Shown in pieces: positions 52,136 through 59,611 of a stretch of 64,000 nucleotides of DNA (position 1 is the stretch's first letter; every line of letters begins with the position of its first letter). Made by a program: the position numbers and the translations under genes. The DNA comes from Bradyrhizobium nanningense (GTDB lineage: Bacteria; Pseudomonadota; Alphaproteobacteria; Rhizobiales; Xanthobacteraceae). The stretch covers positions 372,001 through 436,000 of the forward strand of contig NZ_LBJC01000033.1 in NCBI RefSeq assembly GCF_004114535.1, given 5' to 3'. Below the pieces are notes generated by a model. The model saw only the letters and a list, made by a program, of their open reading frames with translations, was not told the origin of the DNA and did no database searches.

Positions 52136-52342
52136 GTGAAGATCGAAAATCCAGAATCCGAATTGATTTGGGGCGCTGCCGCAATCGGCAAAGTGATTGG
52201 CCGCAGCGAGAAGGGCGCTTTCCACGCGCTTCAAAGCGGCCGTGTGCCTGGCGCTCGCAATGTCGCCGGCCGCTGGGGCCTGCACGTTCCTACCTTCCTC
52301 GCTAGTTTCACCGAAGCGCCGCGCGCAAGCGTCGCCGCCTGA
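52136..52342 (+). CDS. Excisionase-like HTH protein, 68 aa
   Basis: MKIENPESELIWGAAAIGKV then IGRSEKGAFHALQSGRVPGA and RNVAGRWGLHVPTFLASF: the layout of MerR/excisionase-type winged helices (WGAAAIGxVIGRSE, LxSGRVPGAR). It probably helps excision or regulates the prophage. Confidence 0.65.
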   Translation: MKIENPESELIWGAAAIGKVIGRSEKGAFHALQSGRVPGARNVAGRWGLHVPTFLASFTEAPRASVAA

Positions 52343-52458
52343 ATTCTCCAGCTCGACCGCCGGTGGGCCATCGGCGGAAGTGGCGCGGGGCGGGCGATGC
52401 CTTGAACTCTCCCAGCCCCGCAGCCCCACAATTCAAACCTCACAAGGAAACTCCAACA

Positions 52459-52656
52459 ATGTCCACCGTTCGCATTCCACCCGTGCCGCTTTCCCAATCC
52501 GATGGTTCTTTCGGTCGCCATGTCGAGACGCCGCGCGCGCGGTCGCGCTCGGTCGTGAACGGCGTGGTGAGCGTCGAACAGCCCGCCATTCCCGCGACCA
52601 GCACCGTGAACGGCACGACGTTCGTCGTTCCGCCCGGCGCGAATGACGTGAAGTGA
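52459..52656 (+). CDS. Prophage hypothetical protein, 65 aa
   Basis: From ATG 52459: MSTVRIPPVPLSQSDGSFGR, HVETPRARSRSVVNGVVSVE and QPAIPATSTVNGTTFVVPPG. Extended beta and Pro-rich; probably a small structural or decoration protein. Ten bases before the next gene. Confidence 0.55.
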   Translation: MSTVRIPPVPLSQSDGSFGRHVETPRARSRSVVNGVVSVEQPAIPATSTVNGTTFVVPPGANDVK

Positions 52657-52665
52657 GGTCCGACC

Positions 52666-53178
52666 ATGTCCAAAGTGACGCAGGGCAATTCGGTGTCGGT
52701 TCTTATTCCGGATGGTCGACGGATCAAGGTCACGACCGACGGCGAAGCCGTCTTCGAGCATGGCGAGATCAAACGCCGACTCACGTCGGAAGATCAACCT
52801 TATTACTTTGCCGGCGGCGACGCGCTTTCGTCTGTCATCCGCGCCATTTCTGGCGTCGTCACGTACACGATTTTTTACACCGATGTCGTCCCGTTCACCG
52901 GCAATCGCACATTGAACGCCGATGACAATGGCAAGGTGCTTCGCTGTGATGACGCGTCCAACGTAACGATCACGGTGCCCCGGAATTTGCCGGAATGCTT
53001 CACCTGCGGGTTTCTCACGTGGGGTGCCGGCACGGTGACGGTGTCCGCGGGATCCGGCGCGACCAAGCGTTCGACCACGTCCGCACTCAGCACCCAATTT
53101 TCCGGAGGTTCGGTGCTTGTCGCTAAAAATGCCGACGACGTTTCTGCCGAATTCATTCTGAGTGGCGGGTTCGCCTAA
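52666..53178 (+). CDS. Phage tail fibre/spike-like protein, 170 aa
   Basis: The C-terminal half (FTGNRTLNADDNGKVLRCDD, ASNVTITVPRNLPECFTCGF, LTWGAGTVTVSAGSGATKRS) has the repeat-strand layout of a domain often seen near the end of phage fibre proteins (TLxxADxGKxxR ... VTVTVP ... GAGxVTVxAGSGxT). The N-terminal half is beta-rich and unassigned. No full fibre precedes it. Confidence 0.6.
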   Translation: MSKVTQGNSVSVLIPDGRRIKVTTDGEAVFEHGEIKRRLTSEDQPYYFAGGDALSSVIRAISGVVTYTIFYTDVVPFTGNRTLNADDNGKVLRCDDASNVTITVPRNLPECFTCGFLTWGAGTVTVSAGSGATKRSTTSALSTQFSGGSVLVAKNADDVSAEFILSGGFA

Positions 53179-53224
53179 CCAAGCCTACCGCACATATCAA
53201 CACCAAATCCAAGGAATCAAAACA

Positions 53225-54025
53225 ATGGCCCGTTCGGTCTCCGCTCTGCTTGAAGAACAGTTCACCCGAGTCGCCGCGAAGAACACCGCTGCATCCAAAC
53301 AGTCGGCGGCGCTCATCAAGCACGCCTTGGCAATTCATGACTCGCTCGGCAGCGTTCGCGGGCCGATCAAGAAGCGCGCCGAATCCGAGCAGCGCAACGA
53401 TCGGTGGTTCGACGCCGAATTGAAATCTGCCTACAGCGCCAAAGTTCAAGAGTTGGGACATCTTCGTCTTAATGTCGAGAAGCTGGCTTCGGCTTTGAAA
53501 GCCAGCAAACCCGCCCTGCCTGCGTTCGACCGCTCCGACGTACTGAGCGCGATGGAAACGATCGCGATCGCTCAACGCGTTGCGAGCACCGATCCCACGA
53601 AGCTTCATACCCTGACTCCAGCCGAAAGAATGGCGGCGCTTCGTGTGCCGACGCTGGCCAAGCTCCCCGAATCCATCGTCAACGAGTGGACTAGCAAATT
53701 TATCCGTGACGCTGATCCACAGCGGATGGAGACCTACGAAACGGATGCCGATGCAGTTCGAGCGGCCGAAGATGCACTAACCATCGTGAAGCGGTCACTT
53801 CAGCACGAGGCGGGATTCATCGACCCCAAAACAGGGGTGCCGACTCCCTTCTGGGACAATTTCGAGCGAGACAGCTTGGCGCCGCTCAACGCAGAGATTG
53901 AAAGTCACAGAGTCGAACAAGAGCGCCAGTCGGCTATGGCGTCTGTTGCCGCCGCGCGCGAAGCCCTTCGCCAAGCGGAAGAGAGCGAGCACCAGGCTAT
54001 TATCAAGCAGCTCAAGTCGCTCTGA
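53225..54025 (+). CDS. Prophage coiled-coil hypothetical protein, 266 aa
   Basis: From ATG 53225: almost entirely helical and Ala/Glu-rich (LLEEQFTRVAAKNTAASKQS, VQELGHLRLNVEKLASALKA, QSAMASVAAAREALRQAEES), with coiled-coil segments at both ends and a central folded region. Possibly a scaffold or internal protein. No family recognised. Confidence 0.6.
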   Translation: MARSVSALLEEQFTRVAAKNTAASKQSAALIKHALAIHDSLGSVRGPIKKRAESEQRNDRWFDAELKSAYSAKVQELGHLRLNVEKLASALKASKPALPAFDRSDVLSAMETIAIAQRVASTDPTKLHTLTPAERMAALRVPTLAKLPESIVNEWTSKFIRDADPQRMETYETDADAVRAAEDALTIVKRSLQHEAGFIDPKTGVPTPFWDNFERDSLAPLNAEIESHRVEQERQSAMASVAAAREALRQAEESEHQAIIKQLKSL

Positions 54026-54036
54026 CGAGTTCGAAT

Positions 54037-54264
54037 ATGAGCAACATCGAACTGACGCAAATCGTCCTCGACTTCGAATCTGCGCTGCTGAACGGCGTCC
54101 GCAGCGGCGCAGATGAAGTCGGGCTGACCAAGATCCGCGACGAGGCGTTCGATCGGGTGCTTGCTGTCGAAGGTCCATCGCCGCCGCCTCTCGAAACGAT
54201 ATTCGACGTTGCGGGCGAGATGGGACGAAAGCTCAGTATGGCCTTGAAGGCGATCAAGTCATGA
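54037..54264 (+). CDS. Prophage hypothetical protein, 75 aa
   Basis: MSNIELTQIVLDFESALLNG, VRSGADEVGLTKIRDEAFDR and PPPLETIFDVAGEMGRKLSM. Helical; overlaps the next gene by 4 nt (ATGA), so the two are coupled. Confidence 0.6.
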   Translation: MSNIELTQIVLDFESALLNGVRSGADEVGLTKIRDEAFDRVLAVEGPSPPPLETIFDVAGEMGRKLSMALKAIKS

Positions 54265-55016
54265 CCGCAACCGATATTGTGATCAGTCCCAAGCATCAGA
54301 CGATCCACGTGGTTACTGACGCGGCGAGCTATGACCGCAACGGCGTGTTGGCCGGCTTCGTGCCGAAATTCTATCCGGCGCCTGGATGGCCCGGCGGTAT
54401 CGCAATTCGCGGGATGTCAGTCGCCACGCCTATTCTCGGCTACGAACTGACCAACGCGTTTGCAACATTTGACGATGTTGTCGAGTGCATCGAAATCGTT
54501 CTGCCTTCCATCGTCAACCGCTGGCAGCTTACCAATCATATCGAATTGCTTTTGGTTGGTTTCTCCGAGTCGCGCGGAGGCCCCGAAGCATACGTAATCG
54601 AAACGACCGATCAGACGCCGATCGGCGTTCCCGAGGGCACCAAGGGCGAATATCTCCCGGAGCCGTTCGTTCTCCAACGATTGCCGAATGTCATCGTCGG
54701 CCCGGTTATCCCTGGCGACATCATTCTCGACGCTTGGTTTGAAGGTCTATCCGAGGACGACGAGCCGGCAGTTCTGCAAAACAAGCTGCGCAAGGTCATC
54801 GAGATGCAGCGGCACGCACTCTTTGACGACCGTATTCACTGGATCGGTGGATATGCGCAACACACCACAATCACCCGCGAAGGAATCACGCAATGCCTCT
54901 TGCAGCGATGGTCGGAAGATCAAATCGGGCAGCTCATCAATCCGGCTCCTATCGACTGGCCAAAGTGGAACGTCGCCCATGGATTTTCGCCGGGCCGCCG
55001 TCTCGGGGCCGGCTAG
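54261..55016 (+). CDS. Ntn-hydrolase-like phage protein, copy A
   Basis: 251 aa. Starts MTATDIVISPKHQTIHVVTD (short strands as in proteasome-like Ntn folds) and ends HWIGGYAQHTTITREGITQC followed by LLQRWSED. The ends match copy B at 56395-57024 (GGFAQHTQVGADGIRIKVLK and RWSD), so the two are paralogues. The role is unknown; related phage proteins are near tail genes. Confidence 0.6.
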   Translation: MTATDIVISPKHQTIHVVTDAASYDRNGVLAGFVPKFYPAPGWPGGIAIRGMSVATPILGYELTNAFATFDDVVECIEIVLPSIVNRWQLTNHIELLLVGFSESRGGPEAYVIETTDQTPIGVPEGTKGEYLPEPFVLQRLPNVIVGPVIPGDIILDAWFEGLSEDDEPAVLQNKLRKVIEMQRHALFDDRIHWIGGYAQHTTITREGITQCLLQRWSEDQIGQLINPAPIDWPKWNVAHGFSPGRRLGAG

Positions 55017-55018
55017 GT

Positions 55019-56089
55019 AGCTACGGCGCGATCTCTCAACGCATCGCGCTTCTCGGCAACCTGGCGACCGTCGAGGACCAAGTCAGAGCAAAAGAACTCG
55101 AACTCGCCGCGGCGGCGCTGCAAGGCGTCTCTGTTTCCGGCAAGCAGCGCGACGCGATCCTGAACGCAACGCGTGCACAGGCGGAAATGGCCCGCGTTCA
55201 GGAGCAGGCCGCAATTGGCGTGTTCAGTTTCCGCGACGCCAGCAAGGCAGCGGCGGATACGCTCCAAAGCTGGGTAGACCGAGGATTGCTCGACCCGAGC
55301 AATCTTGAGCAGTTCAAGCGCGCGTCGAACATGGCCGCGAAAGCCGTTGAAGACCTGAACGACCAAGCCAAGGTCGCGGGCTCCGCCCTGCCGCAGTTCC
55401 AGCAAGCCATGAACGATGCGACCAGCGCACGGAAGCAACTCGATTCGCTCATAGTTGAGGGAATGAGCGTCAATCGCGGGTTCTTTGTCGAGTTCGGGCA
55501 GCAACTCCGCAGCGGCGCATCGGCTTGGGATGCGTTCAAATCGGCCGGTCTGAACGCCCTCGGCAAGATCGCCGACAAACTGATGCAGATGGCGGCCGAC
55601 AATCTGTTCGCCTCGGCGTTCGGCGGTTCGTCGAGCGGTATCGGCTCGCTGTTCGGGTTGGGTGGCGGGAGTGGCAGCGTTCCCGTTATGTCGGCGGCTG
55701 GCGATCTCGGCGCCGGCACGGGCGGCTTGTCGTTCCCCATGTTCGCCAGTGGCGGCTACACCGGCCCGGGTGGCAAATACCAGCCGGCCGGCATCGTCCA
55801 TAAGGGCGAATATGTGATGGACGCTGTGACCGTGCGACGCGTCGGCGTGGCCAATCTCGACAGCCTGCGCGGTTACGCCGACGGCGGCCTTGTCGGACAG
55901 ATGGGTCGCGCCGCCAATGGCAACGGCCCGTCCGTAGTCATGCAGGACAACCGGCAAATCAGCATCGGCGAAGGCGCATCCGCTGAGACGGTGACGCAGC
56001 TCCGCGAGGAATTGGCCCGCGATCGCGCCGCCCGTTATTCGGACACCGTGCGGATCGTGCAGAGCGCGAAGAAAAGGCGCGAGCTATGA
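55019..56089 (+). pseudogene. Tail tape-measure protein, C-terminal fragment
   Basis: The open frame continues from inside copy A but becomes tape-measure-like after about 55019: coiled coil RAKELELAAAALQGVSVSGK, hydrophobic FKSAGLNALGKIADKLMQMA, Gly-rich SSSGIGSLFGLGGGSGSVPV and the typical end FASGGYTGPGGKYQPAGIVH with KGEYVMDAVTVRRVG. Tape-measure proteins are much longer; the N-terminal part is missing, so this is a fused remnant without its own start. Confidence 0.7.
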
Positions 56090-56244
56090 CGCCGAGACAG
56101 AAGCAACGGAACGTCCATCAAGACCATCTGCCCGCGCCGTCGAAGGTCGCCAGCGATGTGATCGATCCCGATTTCGACGATCTGGACGAAGCCAATACAG
56201 AATTTTGCGCTTGGCGCTGGCCTGATCGCAAGTCGGAGGAATGA
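56086..56244 (+). CDS. Prophage small protein, 52 aa
   Basis: ATG overlaps the tape-measure stop. MTPRQKQRNVHQDHLPAPSK, VASDVIDPDFDDLDEANTEF and CAWRWPDRKSEE. Polar, no signal. Unknown. Confidence 0.5.
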   Translation: MTPRQKQRNVHQDHLPAPSKVASDVIDPDFDDLDEANTEFCAWRWPDRKSEE

Positions 56245-56272
56245 TGGATAGCAACAACAAGGGGAAAGTATA

Positions 56273-56398
56273 ATGCCAATCTTCACGGCCATCGCGGCCG
56301 CGGCTCTCGCGACCGTCGGCATCACGAGTACCTTCATCGACAAAGTTGAAATCGTCGAAGTTGACGAACGGTCGGACGACGACGGAGACGACCAATGA
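56273..56398 (+). CDS. Prophage small membrane peptide, 41 aa
   Basis: MPIFTAIAAAALATVGITST is a hydrophobic start; the tail FIDKVEIVEVDERSDDDGDD is acidic. Its stop overlaps copy B by 4 nt (ATGA). Confidence 0.5.
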   Translation: MPIFTAIAAAALATVGITSTFIDKVEIVEVDERSDDDGDDQ

Positions 56399-57024
56399 CT
56401 GCAATCGCCGCCCTCAATTCTTCGGACGCAGTCCACATCTACTCTGATGGTGCCTGGCATGATCCAACGTCCGGCAAGCTCCGCGGCATCGGCACTAAGG
56501 TTTCGATCTTACCCGAGTACAACGCCGTGTTTGGAGTCACGGGCATGTCGACCGTGCCGGTTCTGCTCTCGGCGCTCCTCATCGAAACCCCGTTCGCCGA
56601 TTTTCACGCGCTCGTCCAGGCGATGCCGGATTTGCTAAGAATTTGTTGCGCACGGGCGAAGACGATCGGTCTCAGCACGACAGGTCGGTGCGACGTCGTG
56701 CTGGCTGGTTGGTCCGATACTGACGGCCCGTCGATCTTCGTGACGGAATGCTATTTCGACCATGGCCTTTTCAAAGGACGTAAAGTCGAACGCTATATCC
56801 GGCCTAGCATCGACGAGTCCTCGCAGATGCAGTTTCCCCGCGACGGACTGCAGTTGCTTGAGAAGCAGTATGCCGCAAAGTTTCACCGAACGAACGAAGG
56901 CACATTTGGGGGGACCACCGTCGGCGGGCTTGTCGGCGGCTTCGCGCAACACACGCAGGTCGGTGCTGACGGAATCCGGATCAAGGTTCTGAAACGTTGG
57001 TCGGATCGGATCGATCGTCAATGA
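56395..57024 (+). CDS. Ntn-hydrolase-like phage protein, copy B
   Basis: 209 aa. MTAIAALNSSDAVHIYSDGA parallels the start of copy A, and GLVGGFAQHTQVGADGIRIK with VLKRWSDRIDRQ its end; identity in the middle is low. The HIYSDGAW and GIGTKVSILPEYNAVFGVTG strands resemble the N-terminal sheet of proteasome-beta-like proteins. No catalytic claim is made, since the usual N-terminal Thr/Ser/Cys nucleophile is not obvious (Thr2 is possible after Met removal). Confidence 0.6.
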   Translation: MTAIAALNSSDAVHIYSDGAWHDPTSGKLRGIGTKVSILPEYNAVFGVTGMSTVPVLLSALLIETPFADFHALVQAMPDLLRICCARAKTIGLSTTGRCDVVLAGWSDTDGPSIFVTECYFDHGLFKGRKVERYIRPSIDESSQMQFPRDGLQLLEKQYAAKFHRTNEGTFGGTTVGGLVGGFAQHTQVGADGIRIKVLKRWSDRIDRQ

Positions 57025-57185
57025 AAGTCGAACTCAGCGAACCTCCGCCCGATCTTCTTTTTGCGCTTCGCGAGCGCCTTTTTGATTTGCTCGCGCAGCC
57101 GCAGGATCTCTGCCCATCGAGCCGAGATCTCCGGATCGAAGGGCGTCCGGGTCGGCGTCCTTTTTTGACGGTTGCGTTTCGCCAT
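57018..57185 (-). CDS. Small basic protein, 55 aa
   Basis: From ATG 57185: MAKRNRQKRTPTRTPFDPEI, SARWAEILRLREQIKKALAK then RKKKIGRRFAEFDFH. Very rich in Arg and Lys around one amphipathic helix; could bind nucleic acid. It overlaps the end of copy B by 7 bp tail to tail. Confidence 0.55.
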   Translation of the reverse strand: MAKRNRQKRTPTRTPFDPEISARWAEILRLREQIKKALAKRKKKIGRRFAEFDFH

Positions 57186-57330
57186 GTTTGCAGCCTAGCG
57201 GCTACAACCGGCGCTCGCGCGATCATTCCGTGGTTAAGCTTGATAGGCGTGGTCCGGGTTAATTCTGGAACCGCGCGCGCGGAGCTACCGGGCGGGGGGA
57301 GGGAAGGAATAGTGTTGGCTGGTTATGCCG

Positions 57331-57756
57331 CTAACCGCATTTGATTGCTGGCAGATCCTTACCGCCCTGTGACAGATTGAAGTCGAACATTGCGGCACCA
57401 TCCAGCGAGATTCGCAGTCTCTTCCCCGTGCGCAGATGTGCCATCGCTTCAGCGCTGTCTAGGACCCAAATCCATAGATCCTGGCCGTCCTGACTCAAAG
57501 TGGCGAAACGCGGCACTACCGGGCCGTTGTCGAACCTGTAGCTGAGCCCGATCTTTCCCCACCCGATAGGCCGATCGAACTTTAAGACCGGCTTCACTGC
57601 GCCATTCAGACAACCGACGTAGAGCGTTGCCGCGCCATCCTGCACTGTGGCGTAAGTCTCGATGCGATCGGTCATGCGGTCTTTGAATTGACCAACCTCC
57701 CATGCGATCGCGGGGCGCATCGAAACGGCAAGGAAACACAAAACAAAAATACGCAT
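57331..57756 (-). CDS. Exported protein on the opposite strand of the prophage (moron candidate)
   Basis: 141 aa from ATG 57756. Signal peptide MRIFVLCFLAVSMRPAIA, then a beta-rich body: WEVGQFKDRMTDRIETYATV, GAATLYVGCLNGAVKPVLKF, SYRFDNGPVVPRFATLSQDG and LRISLDGAAMFDFNLSQGG. Alone on the minus strand among plus-strand phage genes, with its own flanks. It may act in the lysogen's periplasm. Family not recognised. Confidence 0.65.
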   Translation of the reverse strand: MRIFVLCFLAVSMRPAIAWEVGQFKDRMTDRIETYATVQDGAATLYVGCLNGAVKPVLKFDRPIGWGKIGLSYRFDNGPVVPRFATLSQDGQDLWIWVLDSAEAMAHLRTGKRLRISLDGAAMFDFNLSQGGKDLPAIKCG

Positions 57757-57881
57757 CTCAAAATTCCCCGGGACATCAAACCGCAGCCAGACGGCAAGCG
57801 CAACCAGAAATTTCTGTGAAAACAAGCACCTATTGGAAATTGTCAACATAACTGTGGTGCCGCGCGTGCTACCGATTCGGC

Positions 57882-58259
57882 ATGACCGATTGGAGCGACC
57901 AAACGCTGCGGCCTCTGGACGAACTGGCGCGGATTGCTTTTCCCGAGGGCAGCGGTGTGACGGGCGACACGCTGAAGCGTCGGGCGCGCAAAGGTCAGTT
58001 GCGAGTGTACCGACCGGGTAAAGCGTTCTTGTCGACCATGGCGGATGTGTGGGCGATGGTCGAGGGAACGTGCATAGGAGCGGCGCGGGTCGCTCCTGAT
58101 CAGCTAGGTCTTTCGGCGGCAGAATTGTCCCATGCGGCCCTTGAGCAAGCGCGCGAAGCGCTACGGCGTCGCGAGGAACAACGCATCGAGGATGAATGGG
58201 AACGCAAATACGAAGCACGAAAGGCGGCCGAGAGACAAGCCCGGCCGCCCCGCAAATGA
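57882..58259 (+). CDS. Prophage DNA-binding protein with excisionase-like HTH
   Basis: 125 aa. LDELARIAFPEGSGVTGDTL, KRRARKGQLRVYRPGKAFLS, TMADVWAMVEGT is the winged-helix layout of excisionase/HTH_17 proteins; an Arg/Glu-rich helix (RREEQRIEDEWERKYEARKA) follows. Probably a regulator or terminase-associated protein. Confidence 0.65.
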   Translation: MTDWSDQTLRPLDELARIAFPEGSGVTGDTLKRRARKGQLRVYRPGKAFLSTMADVWAMVEGTCIGAARVAPDQLGLSAAELSHAALEQAREALRRREEQRIEDEWERKYEARKAAERQARPPRK

Positions 58260-58262
58260 GTG

Positions 58263-58568
58263 TCAGGCGTAGAGGTGACGCTCGCGCCGGCCGCGCCGCG
58301 CAGCATGCCACCGCACGTCCGCCTCAGTGTATCCCGGCAACGCCAAGAGCCTGTCGCGCAGGCCCGCCACCGCGGCCTCGCGAACGTCGGCCTTGGTCAG
58401 GCGGAAACCGTACCGCCGAGCCGCCGCGATCGCGCTGCTAATGGCAGCCGGGCTGGCGTCGCTGGAGAAAGCCTGTACGGCTTCTCGATAGCGGCGTTCC
58501 TCCGGAGCGTGGCGGGCGAACGCGGCGCCATTGGCAAATGTGGAAGTCTCGAACCGGGTGCTCTTCAT
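58263..58568 (-). CDS. Prophage hypothetical protein, 101 aa
   Basis: From ATG 58568: MKSTRFETSTFANGAAFARH, SDASPAAISSAIAAARRYGF, RLTKADVREAAVAGLRDRLL. Helical. It faces the 58662 gene across a 93-bp AT-rich gap, the usual geometry of phage control genes, but no clear HTH was recognised. Confidence 0.5.
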   Translation of the reverse strand: MKSTRFETSTFANGAAFARHAPEERRYREAVQAFSSDASPAAISSAIAAARRYGFRLTKADVREAAVAGLRDRLLALPGYTEADVRWHAARRGRRERHLYA

Positions 58569-58661
58569 TGGTGGTCCCCTGCGTTGTTGATTTTTTAAGA
58601 ATAGCAGGTGTATAGATTATTTCAATAGGAAAAACTACCGATAAAGTACGGGCCGCGTAAC

Positions 58662-59249
58662 ATGGCTACATCTGGTGATCTCGCGAAGGCACTGTCGGAA
58701 TTGCTCAATGAGCCGTTTTCGACGGTCGATTTGTACGGCCGACATCTGAGAGCGGCCGGGCTCCTCAACATCAAAGGGCACGGACGCGGCGCGGCCGAGA
58801 TGACTGCACGCGACGCGGCGGTGTGGCTGATCTCGCTCGCGATCGATCATGAGCGCGGTGGCGACTTCGCCAGGGAGGTCAAACGGGTTCTCGAACTGCC
58901 GATGCACGAATATCTGATCAATCCGAAGAACTATGCGGACGATCTCACGCATCTATCGGCGAAGACCGCGGGTCACGGGCTCGCGCTTTTCATTGGCGAC
59001 ATGCTGGTGCCGCGGATCAAAGAGCGCCTGGAACGTGGCGACGATCTCGTGACGGCAAACTTTGATGCCGACGGTGTGTTCGTTTCGCTATCGATTTTCG
59101 ATCGGCCGCCAGATGAAGTGGCTCAATTTGTCAACGCACTTTACCAGCGGGGCGAACGGAAGCGGCGCGACGTCGAGCGTCTGACCGTATTTCACGGTCG
59201 CGTGCTGCTGGAGATTGCGAAACTGCTTGGTCTGAAGGCGCCGGCCTAA
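58662..59249 (+). CDS. Prophage hypothetical protein with HTH-like N-terminus, 195 aa
   Basis: LAKALSELLNEPFSTVDLYG, RHLRAAGLLNIKGHGRGAAE, MTARDAAVWLISLAIDHERG looks like a winged-helix module with an added helical part; the rest is mixed. Possibly the first early gene, with regulatory role. Confidence 0.55.
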   Translation: MATSGDLAKALSELLNEPFSTVDLYGRHLRAAGLLNIKGHGRGAAEMTARDAAVWLISLAIDHERGGDFAREVKRVLELPMHEYLINPKNYADDLTHLSAKTAGHGLALFIGDMLVPRIKERLERGDDLVTANFDADGVFVSLSIFDRPPDEVAQFVNALYQRGERKRRDVERLTVFHGRVLLEIAKLLGLKAPA

Positions 59250-59275
59250 CTCTCATCAGAAAGGAGAAAACGGAA

Positions 59276-59476
59276 ATGAAGATCGGACAAGTGAAAAAAT
59301 GGAATGCAGAACGTGGCTTCGGCTTCATCGCGACCGATGGGCACGATGTGTTTTGCCACGTCTCCGCGCTGCCGTTCGGCACCAAGGCGCTTGAAGTTGG
59401 CATGCACGTCGGGTTCGAGATCGAGATCAGCTCGCGAACCGGAAAACCGCAAGCTGCGAACGTCCGGACGGTCTAA
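59276..59476 (+). CDS. Prophage-encoded cold-shock-domain protein
   Basis: 66 aa: MKIGQVKKWNAERGFGFIAT, DGHDVFCHVSALPFGTKALE, VGMHVGFEIEISSRTGKPQA. A single cold-shock domain with RNP1 (GFGFI) and RNP2 (VFCHVS). AGGAG lies 10 bp before the ATG. An RNA- or ssDNA-binding protein ahead of the replication gene. Confidence 0.92.
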   Translation: MKIGQVKKWNAERGFGFIATDGHDVFCHVSALPFGTKALEVGMHVGFEIEISSRTGKPQAANVRTV

Positions 59477-59611
59477 AAAGTAAACGCCCCAGCAACGGCA
59501 TTGCTGAGGCGTCGAAGGGTAGTCGTAAACTGTCGCGAGTTCACCGCTACCACACTTCGATGTCGGCCGCAATGTAAATGTGCGTGGGGCTCCAAACAAA
59601 TGGAGTCCACG

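Noticed and set aside
59483..59513. Hairpin after the phage cold-shock gene
   Set aside because: The stem is interrupted and no U tract follows, so a terminator call is not supported.
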